Shown one piece after another: positions 42,829 to 50,735 of a DNA stretch of 64,000 bases (position 1 is its first letter; each line of letters starts with the position of its first letter). Where the stretch lies: assembly GCA_020634035.1 (NCBI GenBank), contig JACKCM010000005.1:248001-312000 (forward strand). Direction: 5' to 3'. The DNA is from Candidatus Obscuribacterales bacterium. Its GTDB lineage: Bacteria; Cyanobacteriota; Vampirovibrionia; Obscuribacterales; Obscuribacteraceae. The translations under genes were made by a program, and so were the position numbers. The notes under the pieces were generated by a model. That model was given only the letters and a program-made list of their open reading frames with translations, had not been told where the DNA came from and ran no database searches.

Positions 42829-43854
42829 TTAATACATCACCGCATGCGGTGGTTCGGCATTGGTGTTTTCCGGCGGTGCGTCCATAACCGAAGCCAGGGC
42901 TTGTTTTATTCCTGATTCGTCCTTTTTGACTTTTCCCTGACCGGGTCTTTTCACGATCAGGATAGAGCAATTGGCTCGACCGGCTATATGAGTCGGCACA
43001 TCACTGTGCAGAATCTGATTGATACCGGATGCTCTTGGAGAGCCCATGGCGATGATATCCGGCTGCCAATCCGAGGCGACACGTTCAATCATCTTCTTGG
43101 GTTCGCCGGGCTCGACGTCGATGCTGACGTTCTCCAGCCCGACCTGCTCGGCAAGCTTGAAGGCATGCTCTTCGAGGCTCTCGAAAGCTTTCTCTTTCAT
43201 AACAGCCCACTGGGAAATCAGACCAGGATCGTACTGACCGATTGGGTTTTCGGTCATCTCTTTGAACTCAGGAATAGCGGTAAGGATTTTGAACTCCGTA
43301 CCTTGTTTCCATACTTGAGTAGCAAGCCAGCTTATCGTGTAATAAGAGTAGAGCGAGCCGTCGATAGGCACCAGTACACGATAGCCCAACCTGCCCATCT
43401 CGCCTTCGAGAACATCTTCGGTGGGTTTGACGATCAGAACAGGGGCGTTGGCTTTGTCGGTTACTTCTTTAGAGACGCTGCCCATGTAGAAGTGGTGGGT
43501 CGATGATTGGGTTCTTTTGGGACCGAGGATAATCAGATCGGCTTTCCATTCTTGAGAGACTTCGAGAATGCTTTCTGCGGGTTTGCCGAAGTGAATCCGA
43601 TAGTTGATGTTGCAGTCTCTCTGCCAGAGAGAGAGCTCGCTGGCCAGTTCGCGTAAAACCATGGACTGAGAGTTGATCTCGTCCTGATTTCTGACCGGGT
43701 CGTCATCGAAGCCCGGTATATGCAAGAAATTACCTTTTTTCGATACTACTTTCAGTATCAATATATCCGAGTTCGGATTGAGAGCCATGGTGGCTAGCAG
43801 TCTGAGGGCGCTCAGAGAATTTCTTGATCCGTCGTAGGGTATGAGAATGCGCAT
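42829..43854 (-). CDS. Second tandem-domain universal stress protein
   Basis: Two UspA domains in 341 residues. Domain 1 starts MRILIPYDGSRNSLSAL; its loop DLIILGPKRTQSSTHHFYMG is followed by SVSKEVTDKANAPVLIVK. Domain 2 begins LGYRVLVPIDGSLYS and ends with MGSPRASGINQILHSDV and SILIVK; the second loop has lost the final Gly-Ser. It is a paralog of the ppk1-operon USP (same domain order and start). A charged C-terminus follows. Single gene; its promoter lies in the 274-bp region before the TPR gene. Stress signal unknown. Confidence 0.88.
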   Translation of the reverse strand: MRILIPYDGSRNSLSALRLLATMALNPNSDILILKVVSKKGNFLHIPGFDDDPVRNQDEINSQSMVLRELASELSLWQRDCNINYRIHFGKPAESILEVSQEWKADLIILGPKRTQSSTHHFYMGSVSKEVTDKANAPVLIVKPTEDVLEGEMGRLGYRVLVPIDGSLYSYYTISWLATQVWKQGTEFKILTAIPEFKEMTENPIGQYDPGLISQWAVMKEKAFESLEEHAFKLAEQVGLENVSIDVEPGEPKKMIERVASDWQPDIIAMGSPRASGINQILHSDVPTHIAGRANCSILIVKRPGQGKVKKDESGIKQALASVMDAPPENTNAEPPHAVMY

Positions 43855-44065
43855 TGCATTTGCCTTCTAGCTTTTCGAAATCCTTCAAAAAATGACTTGT
43901 CAATATTAACCTGGATTCCGGTGGGGGAGTCAATTCTTTCGTTTTCCTTTCAGTTGTCTTAACGTAGTTGAAATCGTGATCAACCTGCTTGTACTACCGG
44001 CTCGGGGCGATTATTAAAGGTTGTCAATAATTAAGTGGTTTTGATATTTGTGAATCAAGTACTAA

Positions 44066-44097
44066 TAAAAGAGACCTGCTTTATACAGGTCCCTTTC
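44066..44097 (-). terminator. Rho-independent terminator of the exported TPR gene
   Basis: On the minus strand AAAGGGACCTG pairs with CAGGTCTCTTT across a 7-base TATAAAG loop, with one G-U pair, followed by TTATTAG. It lies about 35 bases after the stop of the gene at 44129-45301 and is the strongest terminator seen in the window. Confidence 0.75.
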
Positions 44098-44128
44098 GGC
44101 TTTAATCTGTAGCTTTACGCTGGAGAGA

Positions 44129-45301
44129 CTAGTCGTCTCCCAGAGAAGTCGTGTTCTGGAGCTTCTCCGAGGTGTCCTGACCGCCTCCTTTGGCGTTGAC
44201 GTCGGTGAGGAAGGTCTCGTCATACCAGCGATCCGGGTTTTTAGGATCGTTGGCGAACTTGATCTTATCGGGGAGCTTGGGATTGAAGAACTGGGCCCGT
44301 TTGATGTCTTCTCTTGCCAGAATGGACTTGCCCTCTTTATGCCAGAGAAATGCTCTTGCCAGGTAGAAATTAGCCTGGTTGGGATCCAGTCTTATGGCGT
44401 CCTCGAGGTCCTCCATGGCGGCTCCGTCATGACCGAGCTGCATATTGGCTTTGGCTCTGTGGTAGTAGAGGTCTGCGTTGGTGTTGTCTTGTTTTATTGC
44501 GTCGCTGAAGTCGGCCAGAGCTTCTTTGGCGTTTTTCAACTTATAGAATTCATGACCCCTTTGTTTGAGCAGATTGCCGTCGGCAGGATCGAGCTCGAGG
44601 GCTTTGTCATAATCTTTGAGCGCATCTTCCGGTCTGCTCATGCCACTATAGGCAGTGCCACGGTGTATATAAGCCACATCGTACTGAGGGTTCAATTCGA
44701 TGGCATAGCTATAGTCTTTGAGCGCATCCAGGTTTTTGCCCAGAACATGGAAGATATCACCACGACCAACCAGAGCATTGAGATTTTTAGGATCCTGGTC
44801 GAGCGCTTTGTTATAAGCGCCTAGTGCTTCCTGGTTCTTGCCTGATTTCTTATAAGAGTCTCCCAGACCGGAATAGGCTTCAGAGAGTTTGGGATCCAGA
44901 TGAATCGCTTTCTCGAAATCTCTTATCGCTTCAGGATGTTTCTCTATCTTCGAATAGGCAATGCCGCGAGAGAGGTAACCGGCGGCGTTATCCGGCGCAT
45001 ATTGAATCGCTTCGGTGAAGTCTTTGATAGCGAGATTATAGTGACCGAGTTCGAAAAAACATTGGGCACGACGCATGAAAGCTCGCGAATCCGTTGCTGC
45101 CATGCCGATAGACATATCGAAAGACTGAATCGCATCTTTGAACTTCTTGTCTTTCATCAGACGCACGCCCTGGTCATAGAACGAGCCGGCAGTGTCGTCT
45201 GCCAGTCCGGCGGTAAAGGGCATGGAGGCAATCACAAAAGCCATAGCCAGGCTGCTGGACCACTTCAACCACTTACCGGACCGTCTCTTTCTATTGCTCA
45301 T
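44129..45301 (-). CDS. Exported multi-TPR protein
   Basis: The N-terminal signal peptide (KWSSSLAMAFVIASMPFTAGLA) is followed by about nine tetratricopeptide repeats (SFYDQGVRLMKDKKFKDAIQ, AQCFFELGHYNLAIKDFTEA, GIAYSKIEKHPEAIRDFEKA, GDSYKKSGKNQEALGAYNKA, GDIFHVLGKNLDALKDYSYA, GTAYSGMSRPEDALKDYDKA and others), then a short acidic/polar tail. TPR arrays scaffold protein complexes; periplasmic location is likely. 390 residues. It ends at a clear terminator, so it is a single gene. Partner unknown. Confidence 0.87.
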   Translation of the reverse strand: MSNRKRRSGKWLKWSSSLAMAFVIASMPFTAGLADDTAGSFYDQGVRLMKDKKFKDAIQSFDMSIGMAATDSRAFMRRAQCFFELGHYNLAIKDFTEAIQYAPDNAAGYLSRGIAYSKIEKHPEAIRDFEKAIHLDPKLSEAYSGLGDSYKKSGKNQEALGAYNKALDQDPKNLNALVGRGDIFHVLGKNLDALKDYSYAIELNPQYDVAYIHRGTAYSGMSRPEDALKDYDKALELDPADGNLLKQRGHEFYKLKNAKEALADFSDAIKQDNTNADLYYHRAKANMQLGHDGAAMEDLEDAIRLDPNQANFYLARAFLWHKEGKSILAREDIKRAQFFNPKLPDKIKFANDPKNPDRWYDETFLTDVNAKGGGQDTSEKLQNTTSLGDD

Positions 45302-45379
45302 CTATAGAATCTCCTCTTGGTGGATTTTTCGGCATCCTAGATATTAGTGTACCCAGTTAACTGCTTAACGCCCGGAATC

Positions 45380-47908
45380 TTATCTGACCTTAAGCTCCTT
45401 CTGAAGCTTGCATTTTGAAGAGCTGGCTGCCGCCACCGGCTCCACATGCCAGATCTTGGCACAGTATTCTTCGATAGATCGATCTGAAGAGAATTTACCC
45501 ATTCTGGCCACGTTCAGAATCGACATCTCGGTCCAGTGCTCGCGATTTGAATAAGCGCGGCCTACTTCCATCTGACAATCTATGTAGGACTGATAATCAG
45601 CAAGCAGTAAGAACGGATCATATTCGAGCAGCGAGTGTACCAGGGGTTCGAATAGTTGACGATCTCCATTCGAGAAAACGCCGTCTCTAATCTGGTCGAG
45701 AACCTGTTTAAGGCGAGGATTCTCATCGTAATACTTGCGCGGTACGTAACCGGAGTCTTTCAGTTCTTGCACCTCGTCTGCTCTCAAACCGAAGAGGAAG
45801 AAGTTCTCATCGCCGACCTCTTCTCTGATCTCGATATTGGCACCGTCCATGGTTCCAATGGTGAGGGCGCCGTTGAGCGCAAATTTCATGTTGCCGGTGC
45901 CGGAGGCTTCTTTGCCAGCCGTAGAAATTTGCTCAGATAAATCGGCTGCCGGATATACTTTCTGAGCCAGCGAGACATTGAAATCCGGAAGGAAAACAAT
46001 CTTCATCAGATGATTCACATCCGGGTCGTTATTGACCACATCGGCCACCGAGGTGATCAATTTGATCATCAATTTGGCCATGAAGTAGCCGGGAGCAGCC
46101 TTGCCGCCGAACATAAAGGTCCTGGGCTGGAAATCCTTGGGCTTGTTCTCTTTGAGATGATTATAGAGTGTGATTATGTGAAGCACGTTCAGATGCTGCC
46201 GTTTGTATTCGTGCATCCTTTTGACCTGAATGTCATAGATGCTTTCAGGATCTATCTCGACACCGGTCTTTTTCTTGACTATTTCGGCGAACTGGGTTTT
46301 CTTCTTCAGTTTGACCGCTTGCCACTTTTTCTGAAACTCTTTGTCGCGAGCCAGGGGTTCGAGCTTCTTGAGCTGTTTAAGATCGTTGATCCAACTATCT
46401 CCGATAACCGATGAGATAAGCTCGGTCAATTCCGGATTGCTCTGGGCTATCCAGCGCCTGGGGGTGACACCATTGGTGATGTTGACAAATTTCTCGGGAT
46501 TGAGTTTGTAGAAATCGTTGAGGACGTTGCTCTTCAGAAGCTCCGTGTGAAGCTCTGCTACTCCGTTGATTTTTGAGCTTCCCACGCAAGCCAGGTTCGC
46601 CATGCGCACGAACTTGCCGCCGCTCTCATCAATGAGAGAGAGACGAGAGATAACCTCTTCGGTCATCTGGGGACGATTCTTTATCTTATCTAAGAAGCGC
46701 TGATTGATCTCGTAGATGATCTGCATATGTCTTGGAAGCAGGCTCTCCATGAGGCTGACCGGCCATTTCTCAAGCGCTTCGGGTAAGAGAGTATGGTTGG
46801 TGTAGGCAAAACAGTTAGAGGTAACATGCCAGGCTGTGTTCCAATCGAGTCCGTGCTCGTCTATTAAAAGTCGCATCAGCTCGGGAATAGCTATAGAAGG
46901 ATGGGTGTCGTTCAACTGGATAATGAAGCGTTTGTGCAGATTCTCGACCCGGTCGTTGACCAGATGCTGAAACTGGATGATATTCTGCAAAGAGCAGGAG
47001 ACGAAGAAATATTGCTGCTCAAGCCTCAACTGTTTGCCCTGGGAGACGTTGTCGTTTGGATAGAGAACCTTCGAGATATTCTCCGACATCATCTTATCGG
47101 TGACCGCTCCTAAGTAGTCGCCCATGTTGAAGACCTGAAAGTCGAAGGTATCAGGAGCTTCTGCTCTCCACAGTCTGAGTGTGTTCGCCGTATTGTTTTT
47201 GAATCCGGCAATGGGAGTGTCGTAGGGGATGCCGCGCACCTCTCTATCTGCTTTCCAGCGCACTCTGTAGTTGCCGTTCTCGTCTTTGTAAGACTCTGTA
47301 GAACCACCGAATTTGACGTTGAAGGCGGCTTCCGGTCTGGCGAGTTCCCAGGGATTTCCGTATCTCAGCCAGCGGTCGGCTATTTCGACCTGCCATCCGT
47401 CTTTTATCTCCTGGTCGAAAATACCGAACTCGTATCTGATACCGAATCCGATACTGGGAATATTTAAAGAAGCCATCGAATCCAGATAGCAGGCAGCCAG
47501 TCTTCCCAGACCTCCGTTACCAAGTCCGGGCTCCTCTTCCAGTTCGACGATGTCCTCTAATTTGAGACCCGCTTCTTTCAGAGCTTCTTCCATCTCTTGA
47601 TGGAAGCCCAGATTAATGAGGTTGTTCTCCAGATGCGGACCGAGCAGAAACTCGGCAGAAAGATAACAGACCACTCTGTGATCGCCGGAGAAATAGTTGT
47701 GAATTGTGTTGATCCATTTATTCAGGAGCCTGTCTCGAACCGTGTGGGCCACTGCCAGATAGAAGTCGTTCTTGGTGGCAATTTCAGGATATTTGCCGAT
47801 GGCATAGTAGAGGTTGTCAGCCAGCGCACGTCTCAGAGCGCTCACTGTGACGGCGGTTCTCAAATCGTCCGTCTGCGTGTTCGTGTTTTCTTTGAGGCTT
47901 CCTGCCAT
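45380..47908 (-). CDS. glgP: Glycogen/starch alpha-glucan phosphorylase
   Basis: Releases glucose-1-phosphate from glycogen ends, in the cytoplasm. The family signatures are strong: LGNGGLGRLAACYLDSMASL, SIGFGIRYEFGIFDQEIKDG, VFQLNDTHPSIAIPELMR (here FIIQLNDTHPSIAIPELMR), VHVTNCFAYTNHTLLPEALE-like ALEKWPVSLMESLLPRHMQI, GVTPRRWI, KQISTAGKEASGTGNMKFAL-type EQISTAGKEASGTGNMKFAL containing the pyridoxal-phosphate Lys region. The length of 842 is normal. The ATG at 47908 follows AGGGGA; an ATG 45 bases upstream has none. It pairs functionally with GlgX. Confidence 0.95.
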   Translation of the reverse strand: MAGSLKENTNTQTDDLRTAVTVSALRRALADNLYYAIGKYPEIATKNDFYLAVAHTVRDRLLNKWINTIHNYFSGDHRVVCYLSAEFLLGPHLENNLINLGFHQEMEEALKEAGLKLEDIVELEEEPGLGNGGLGRLAACYLDSMASLNIPSIGFGIRYEFGIFDQEIKDGWQVEIADRWLRYGNPWELARPEAAFNVKFGGSTESYKDENGNYRVRWKADREVRGIPYDTPIAGFKNNTANTLRLWRAEAPDTFDFQVFNMGDYLGAVTDKMMSENISKVLYPNDNVSQGKQLRLEQQYFFVSCSLQNIIQFQHLVNDRVENLHKRFIIQLNDTHPSIAIPELMRLLIDEHGLDWNTAWHVTSNCFAYTNHTLLPEALEKWPVSLMESLLPRHMQIIYEINQRFLDKIKNRPQMTEEVISRLSLIDESGGKFVRMANLACVGSSKINGVAELHTELLKSNVLNDFYKLNPEKFVNITNGVTPRRWIAQSNPELTELISSVIGDSWINDLKQLKKLEPLARDKEFQKKWQAVKLKKKTQFAEIVKKKTGVEIDPESIYDIQVKRMHEYKRQHLNVLHIITLYNHLKENKPKDFQPRTFMFGGKAAPGYFMAKLMIKLITSVADVVNNDPDVNHLMKIVFLPDFNVSLAQKVYPAADLSEQISTAGKEASGTGNMKFALNGALTIGTMDGANIEIREEVGDENFFLFGLRADEVQELKDSGYVPRKYYDENPRLKQVLDQIRDGVFSNGDRQLFEPLVHSLLEYDPFLLLADYQSYIDCQMEVGRAYSNREHWTEMSILNVARMGKFSSDRSIEEYCAKIWHVEPVAAASSSKCKLQKELKVR

Positions 47909-48238
47909 GTTCGGTCCCCTGAATTTGGAAAAGAGTCGAAAAGAATATCGCATTTTTGCGATCTTTACTGCTTGTAAGGAGGCTAAAGATTGAGATTGTT
48001 TGCGATTTTTAGCCAGGCGCCGCTCTAAATTTATACGGTTGTCAATCCTTCCTCATTTAGTTGAGTTGGAGCGGCTCTTCGAGGATAGCGGGCCCGAAAA
48101 GTTCTCCGGTTGGACCGTTGCTAACTAATTCGAATCTAAAAGAACCATAGAGTTTAGTCTAACTATTCATTTTGCCTGGCTAAAATGGCAGGAGCATCGG
48201 CTCTCGATGCCAAGATTAAATCAGAGCGGAGGATTTAT
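47909..48238. other. 330-bp divergent region between glgP and the SLH protein gene
   Basis: No gene found. It holds the promoters of both flanking genes. TAAAAT at 48181-48186 could be a -10 for the SLH gene, with no convincing -35; GCATCG-GCTCT-CGATGC at 48194-48210 is a small inverted repeat just upstream of the GGAGG ribosome binding site. Confidence 0.4.
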
Positions 48239-50674
48239 ATGTTCGGTTCAGCAAAAGTTCCAGTAAAGCTTGCTGCTTCTCTGGCGGCGGTATCCCTGGC
48301 GTTCAGCCTTCAAGTTGCACCTGTGTCGGCGCAATTCAACTGGGCTCAAGTTCCTGGCATGATCGACGTGCCCGGCAGAATCAGCTCTACCGAAGCTCAG
48401 ATTCTGGAGGAGCAGGCAGCCGGTCGTCTGAGCACGGAAAAAGCAGCCGAGCTGAAAAAGACCCTGGATGATATCAAGTCTATGGATATCCAGTATCGAG
48501 CCGACGGCAAACTCTCCATCGTCGAGCGAATGAAGCTCATGCTCGAACTCGATAATCTCGGCAAAACAATCCAAGCAAGCTTGACCGAGCGTAAAGCGGC
48601 GATTACCGATGTCTCCGGCAGACAGACCGAAGTGGCAAAGATAATCTCCGATGCTCTGGTTTCGGGTCGTTTGACCAGTCAGGAGGCTGCCGATTTCAAC
48701 ACCAAGCTCTCGGCTATAAAGAGCCAGGAGAGTACTTTCCGGGCGGATGGATCGTTATCCACCACCGAGACTCTTCAACTCTCCCTGGCACTGGACCAAC
48801 TGAACTCTGCCATCGAATCGAGCCTGCGTACAAGGGTCATCGCTGACCCCGGTGTGGACGCCAAGCAAGATGAGATCACTAAAAGAATCGACACCCTTTT
48901 GTCTTCCGGCAAAATCACCTCGACCCAGGCAGCCACTCTCAAACAAGAGCTTGCCAGAATCGCCACAAGAGAACAAGCATTCAAAGCATCGGGTGGAGAG
49001 TTGACCTCGGAAGAGACTCTTACCTTAGCCCTCGAACTGGAGCGCCTCAATGCCCAGGTCGATCGCTATGATCCGATTCAAGTATCGACCCAGGTAAAAG
49101 GGATAGATACAAGACAGCTCGAGATCAAGAACATCATCGCCGAAGGTCAGAGAACCGGAAAGCTCTCGGTGGCTCAGGCAGGTGAGTTTGCCCATGAGTA
49201 TGATCGAATCGAAGCTCTAGAAGCCATGTACCGTGTGGACGGCGGACTTTCGGACAGCGAGATCCTCACCCTTGTAAGAGATCTCGACAACCTGCAAAAG
49301 AATGTCGAAGACACCATTACAAAAGCGGGCGCCACGGCTCTCAGCCTTCAAGATAGAAGAGATCTTCTGCGCAAGAAAATCACCGACGCCAAGAGCGCCG
49401 GTCTCTTGAAGCCCGATACAGTAGGCGACGAACTGCTTGCCGAACTGGCCAGAATCGAATCGAAAGAAACCTTCTACAAACTTGACGGCTCACTCAACGA
49501 TACCGAGACTCTGATCATTGCTGGTGATATCGACAAGCTCAATGATAAGTTCGAAGCGACCAAACAGAAGCTGCCTTCGGTAAGCGATCGCAAAACCGCT
49601 CTTGAAGCCAAGCTAAACGGTGCGCTTGCCTCCGGACGTCTCGAAAGCAAAGCGGCCGACGATATCCGCAAAGAGATAGCTCGTATCTCTTTCCTCGAGT
49701 CCACGTTCAAAGGCAATGACGGTAATATCGATCAAAACGAAACCGTTGCCCTCAATAGAGAGTACGATGGCGTAGAGAGCAAACTGACCGCTCTGCTTCC
49801 TGTCCTTCCTGATATCGATAAAATTCAGGATGAGATCAACAAGAAAATCGAAGAGGGTGCGGCTAAAGGCACCATCAGCTCGGCCAAAGCCATGGAGCTC
49901 AAGGGAGAATACGAGCGTATCGCCCGTATAGAAGATGCTTTCCGCAAGACCGATAACTCTTTGGTCGAATGGGAAGTTCTCGCTCTCAATCGAGACCTCG
50001 AAAAACTGAGCAGCCAGGTGGATAGTCTCGGCACGACCCAGAACTCGAGCCATGCTTCGGAAGTGAGTGTCGATACTTCTCAGGTGGCTCCTGATACCAG
50101 AGGCCACTGGGCAGAGAAATATATCGCCATCCTTCAGCAAAGAGGCACCATCGGTGGTTTCCCCGACGGTTCTTTCAAGCCGAACAATGGTATCACCAGA
50201 GCTCAGTTCGCCGCCATCGCCATGAAAGCGCTCGGACTTCCTGAAGCCGGACGTCCCGCCAAGTTCCGCGATCTATCCAGCAAGCACTGGGCCTATAAAG
50301 CGGTGAGCGCAGTGAGCGAAGCCGGTCTGGTCGGTGGTTATCCTGACGGCAGCTTCAGACCGGAAGATAAAATCACGCGCACCCAGGCTTTCGTAATTCT
50401 GTCGAAAGCGCTGAACAAAGCCAACGATGACGCTAAAGTCCTGGATCGTTATAAAGACGGCAACAAAGTTGCCGCCTGGGCGATACCCAGTGTGGCTAAA
50501 GCGGCCAACGCCGGCATCCTGGTCAACTATCCCGACGCTTATCAAATCCGTCCGGGCGATGAAGCGACCAGAGCAGAAGTTGCTGCCCTCACCTACCAGA
50601 CCATGTCTAATCTGGGCAAAGACCTGCCCCGTTTGACCATCGGTCTTGAGGCTTCTGAAAAGGGTACTAACTAG
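48239..50674 (+). CDS. Exported seven-repeat protein with three C-terminal SLH domains
   Basis: A signal peptide (VKLAASLAAVSLAFSLQVAPVSA) follows an ATG with GGAGG at seven bases. Residues about 47-600 are seven tandem helical units of 75-82 residues; each has a helix pair around a GRLTSQEA-type turn and a second turn resembling ADGSLSTTE. The C-terminus holds three S-layer homology modules: GHWAEKYIAILQQRGTIGGF with FPDGSFKPNNGITRAQFAA, HWAYKAVSAVSEAGLVGGYP with DGSFRPEDKITRTQA, and a poorer third. SLH domains bind pyruvylated or other wall-linked polymer, so the protein is likely surface- or outer-membrane-attached, as in cyanobacteria. It ends before a strong hairpin. Repeats are absent from known porin families I can name. 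Confidence 0.88.
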   Translation: MFGSAKVPVKLAASLAAVSLAFSLQVAPVSAQFNWAQVPGMIDVPGRISSTEAQILEEQAAGRLSTEKAAELKKTLDDIKSMDIQYRADGKLSIVERMKLMLELDNLGKTIQASLTERKAAITDVSGRQTEVAKIISDALVSGRLTSQEAADFNTKLSAIKSQESTFRADGSLSTTETLQLSLALDQLNSAIESSLRTRVIADPGVDAKQDEITKRIDTLLSSGKITSTQAATLKQELARIATREQAFKASGGELTSEETLTLALELERLNAQVDRYDPIQVSTQVKGIDTRQLEIKNIIAEGQRTGKLSVAQAGEFAHEYDRIEALEAMYRVDGGLSDSEILTLVRDLDNLQKNVEDTITKAGATALSLQDRRDLLRKKITDAKSAGLLKPDTVGDELLAELARIESKETFYKLDGSLNDTETLIIAGDIDKLNDKFEATKQKLPSVSDRKTALEAKLNGALASGRLESKAADDIRKEIARISFLESTFKGNDGNIDQNETVALNREYDGVESKLTALLPVLPDIDKIQDEINKKIEEGAAKGTISSAKAMELKGEYERIARIEDAFRKTDNSLVEWEVLALNRDLEKLSSQVDSLGTTQNSSHASEVSVDTSQVAPDTRGHWAEKYIAILQQRGTIGGFPDGSFKPNNGITRAQFAAIAMKALGLPEAGRPAKFRDLSSKHWAYKAVSAVSEAGLVGGYPDGSFRPEDKITRTQAFVILSKALNKANDDAKVLDRYKDGNKVAAWAIPSVAKAANAGILVNYPDAYQIRPGDEATRAEVAALTYQTMSNLGKDLPRLTIGLEASEKGTN
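48377..50037 (+). repeat. Seven tandem protein repeats of about 80 residues
   Basis: Units begin RISSTEAQILEEQAAGRL, RQTEVAKIISDALVSGRL, KQDEITKRIDTLLSSGKI, RQLEIKNIIAEGQRTGKL, RRDLLRKKITDAKSAGLL, RKTALEAKLNGALASGRL and KIQDEINKKIEEGAAKGT. Each also has a second turn such as ADGSLSTTE, VDGGLSDSE or LDGSLNDTE, degenerate but EF-hand-like. Nucleotide identity between units is low, so the repeats are old. Confidence 0.8.
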
Positions 50675-50708
50675 TATCCGGCAGAGTGCTGAGCGTTATA
50701 GCAACATT

Positions 50709-50735
50709 GAAAGAGCCCTGTTTCAGGGCTCTTTC
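50709..50735. terminator. Perfect 12-bp hairpin between convergent SLH and ClC genes
   Basis: GAAAGAGCCCTG and CAGGGCTCTTTC flank a TTT loop. It begins 34 bases after the SLH stop and would terminate that gene. On the other strand the ClC stop codon (50723-50725) lies in the loop, so the same hairpin can end both transcripts. T-runs are short on both sides. Confidence 0.7.

Noticed and set aside
48377..50037. Tandem repeats as a CRISPR or satellite array
   Set aside because: The periodicity is at the protein level (about 240 bp) with low nucleotide identity and an unbroken frame.
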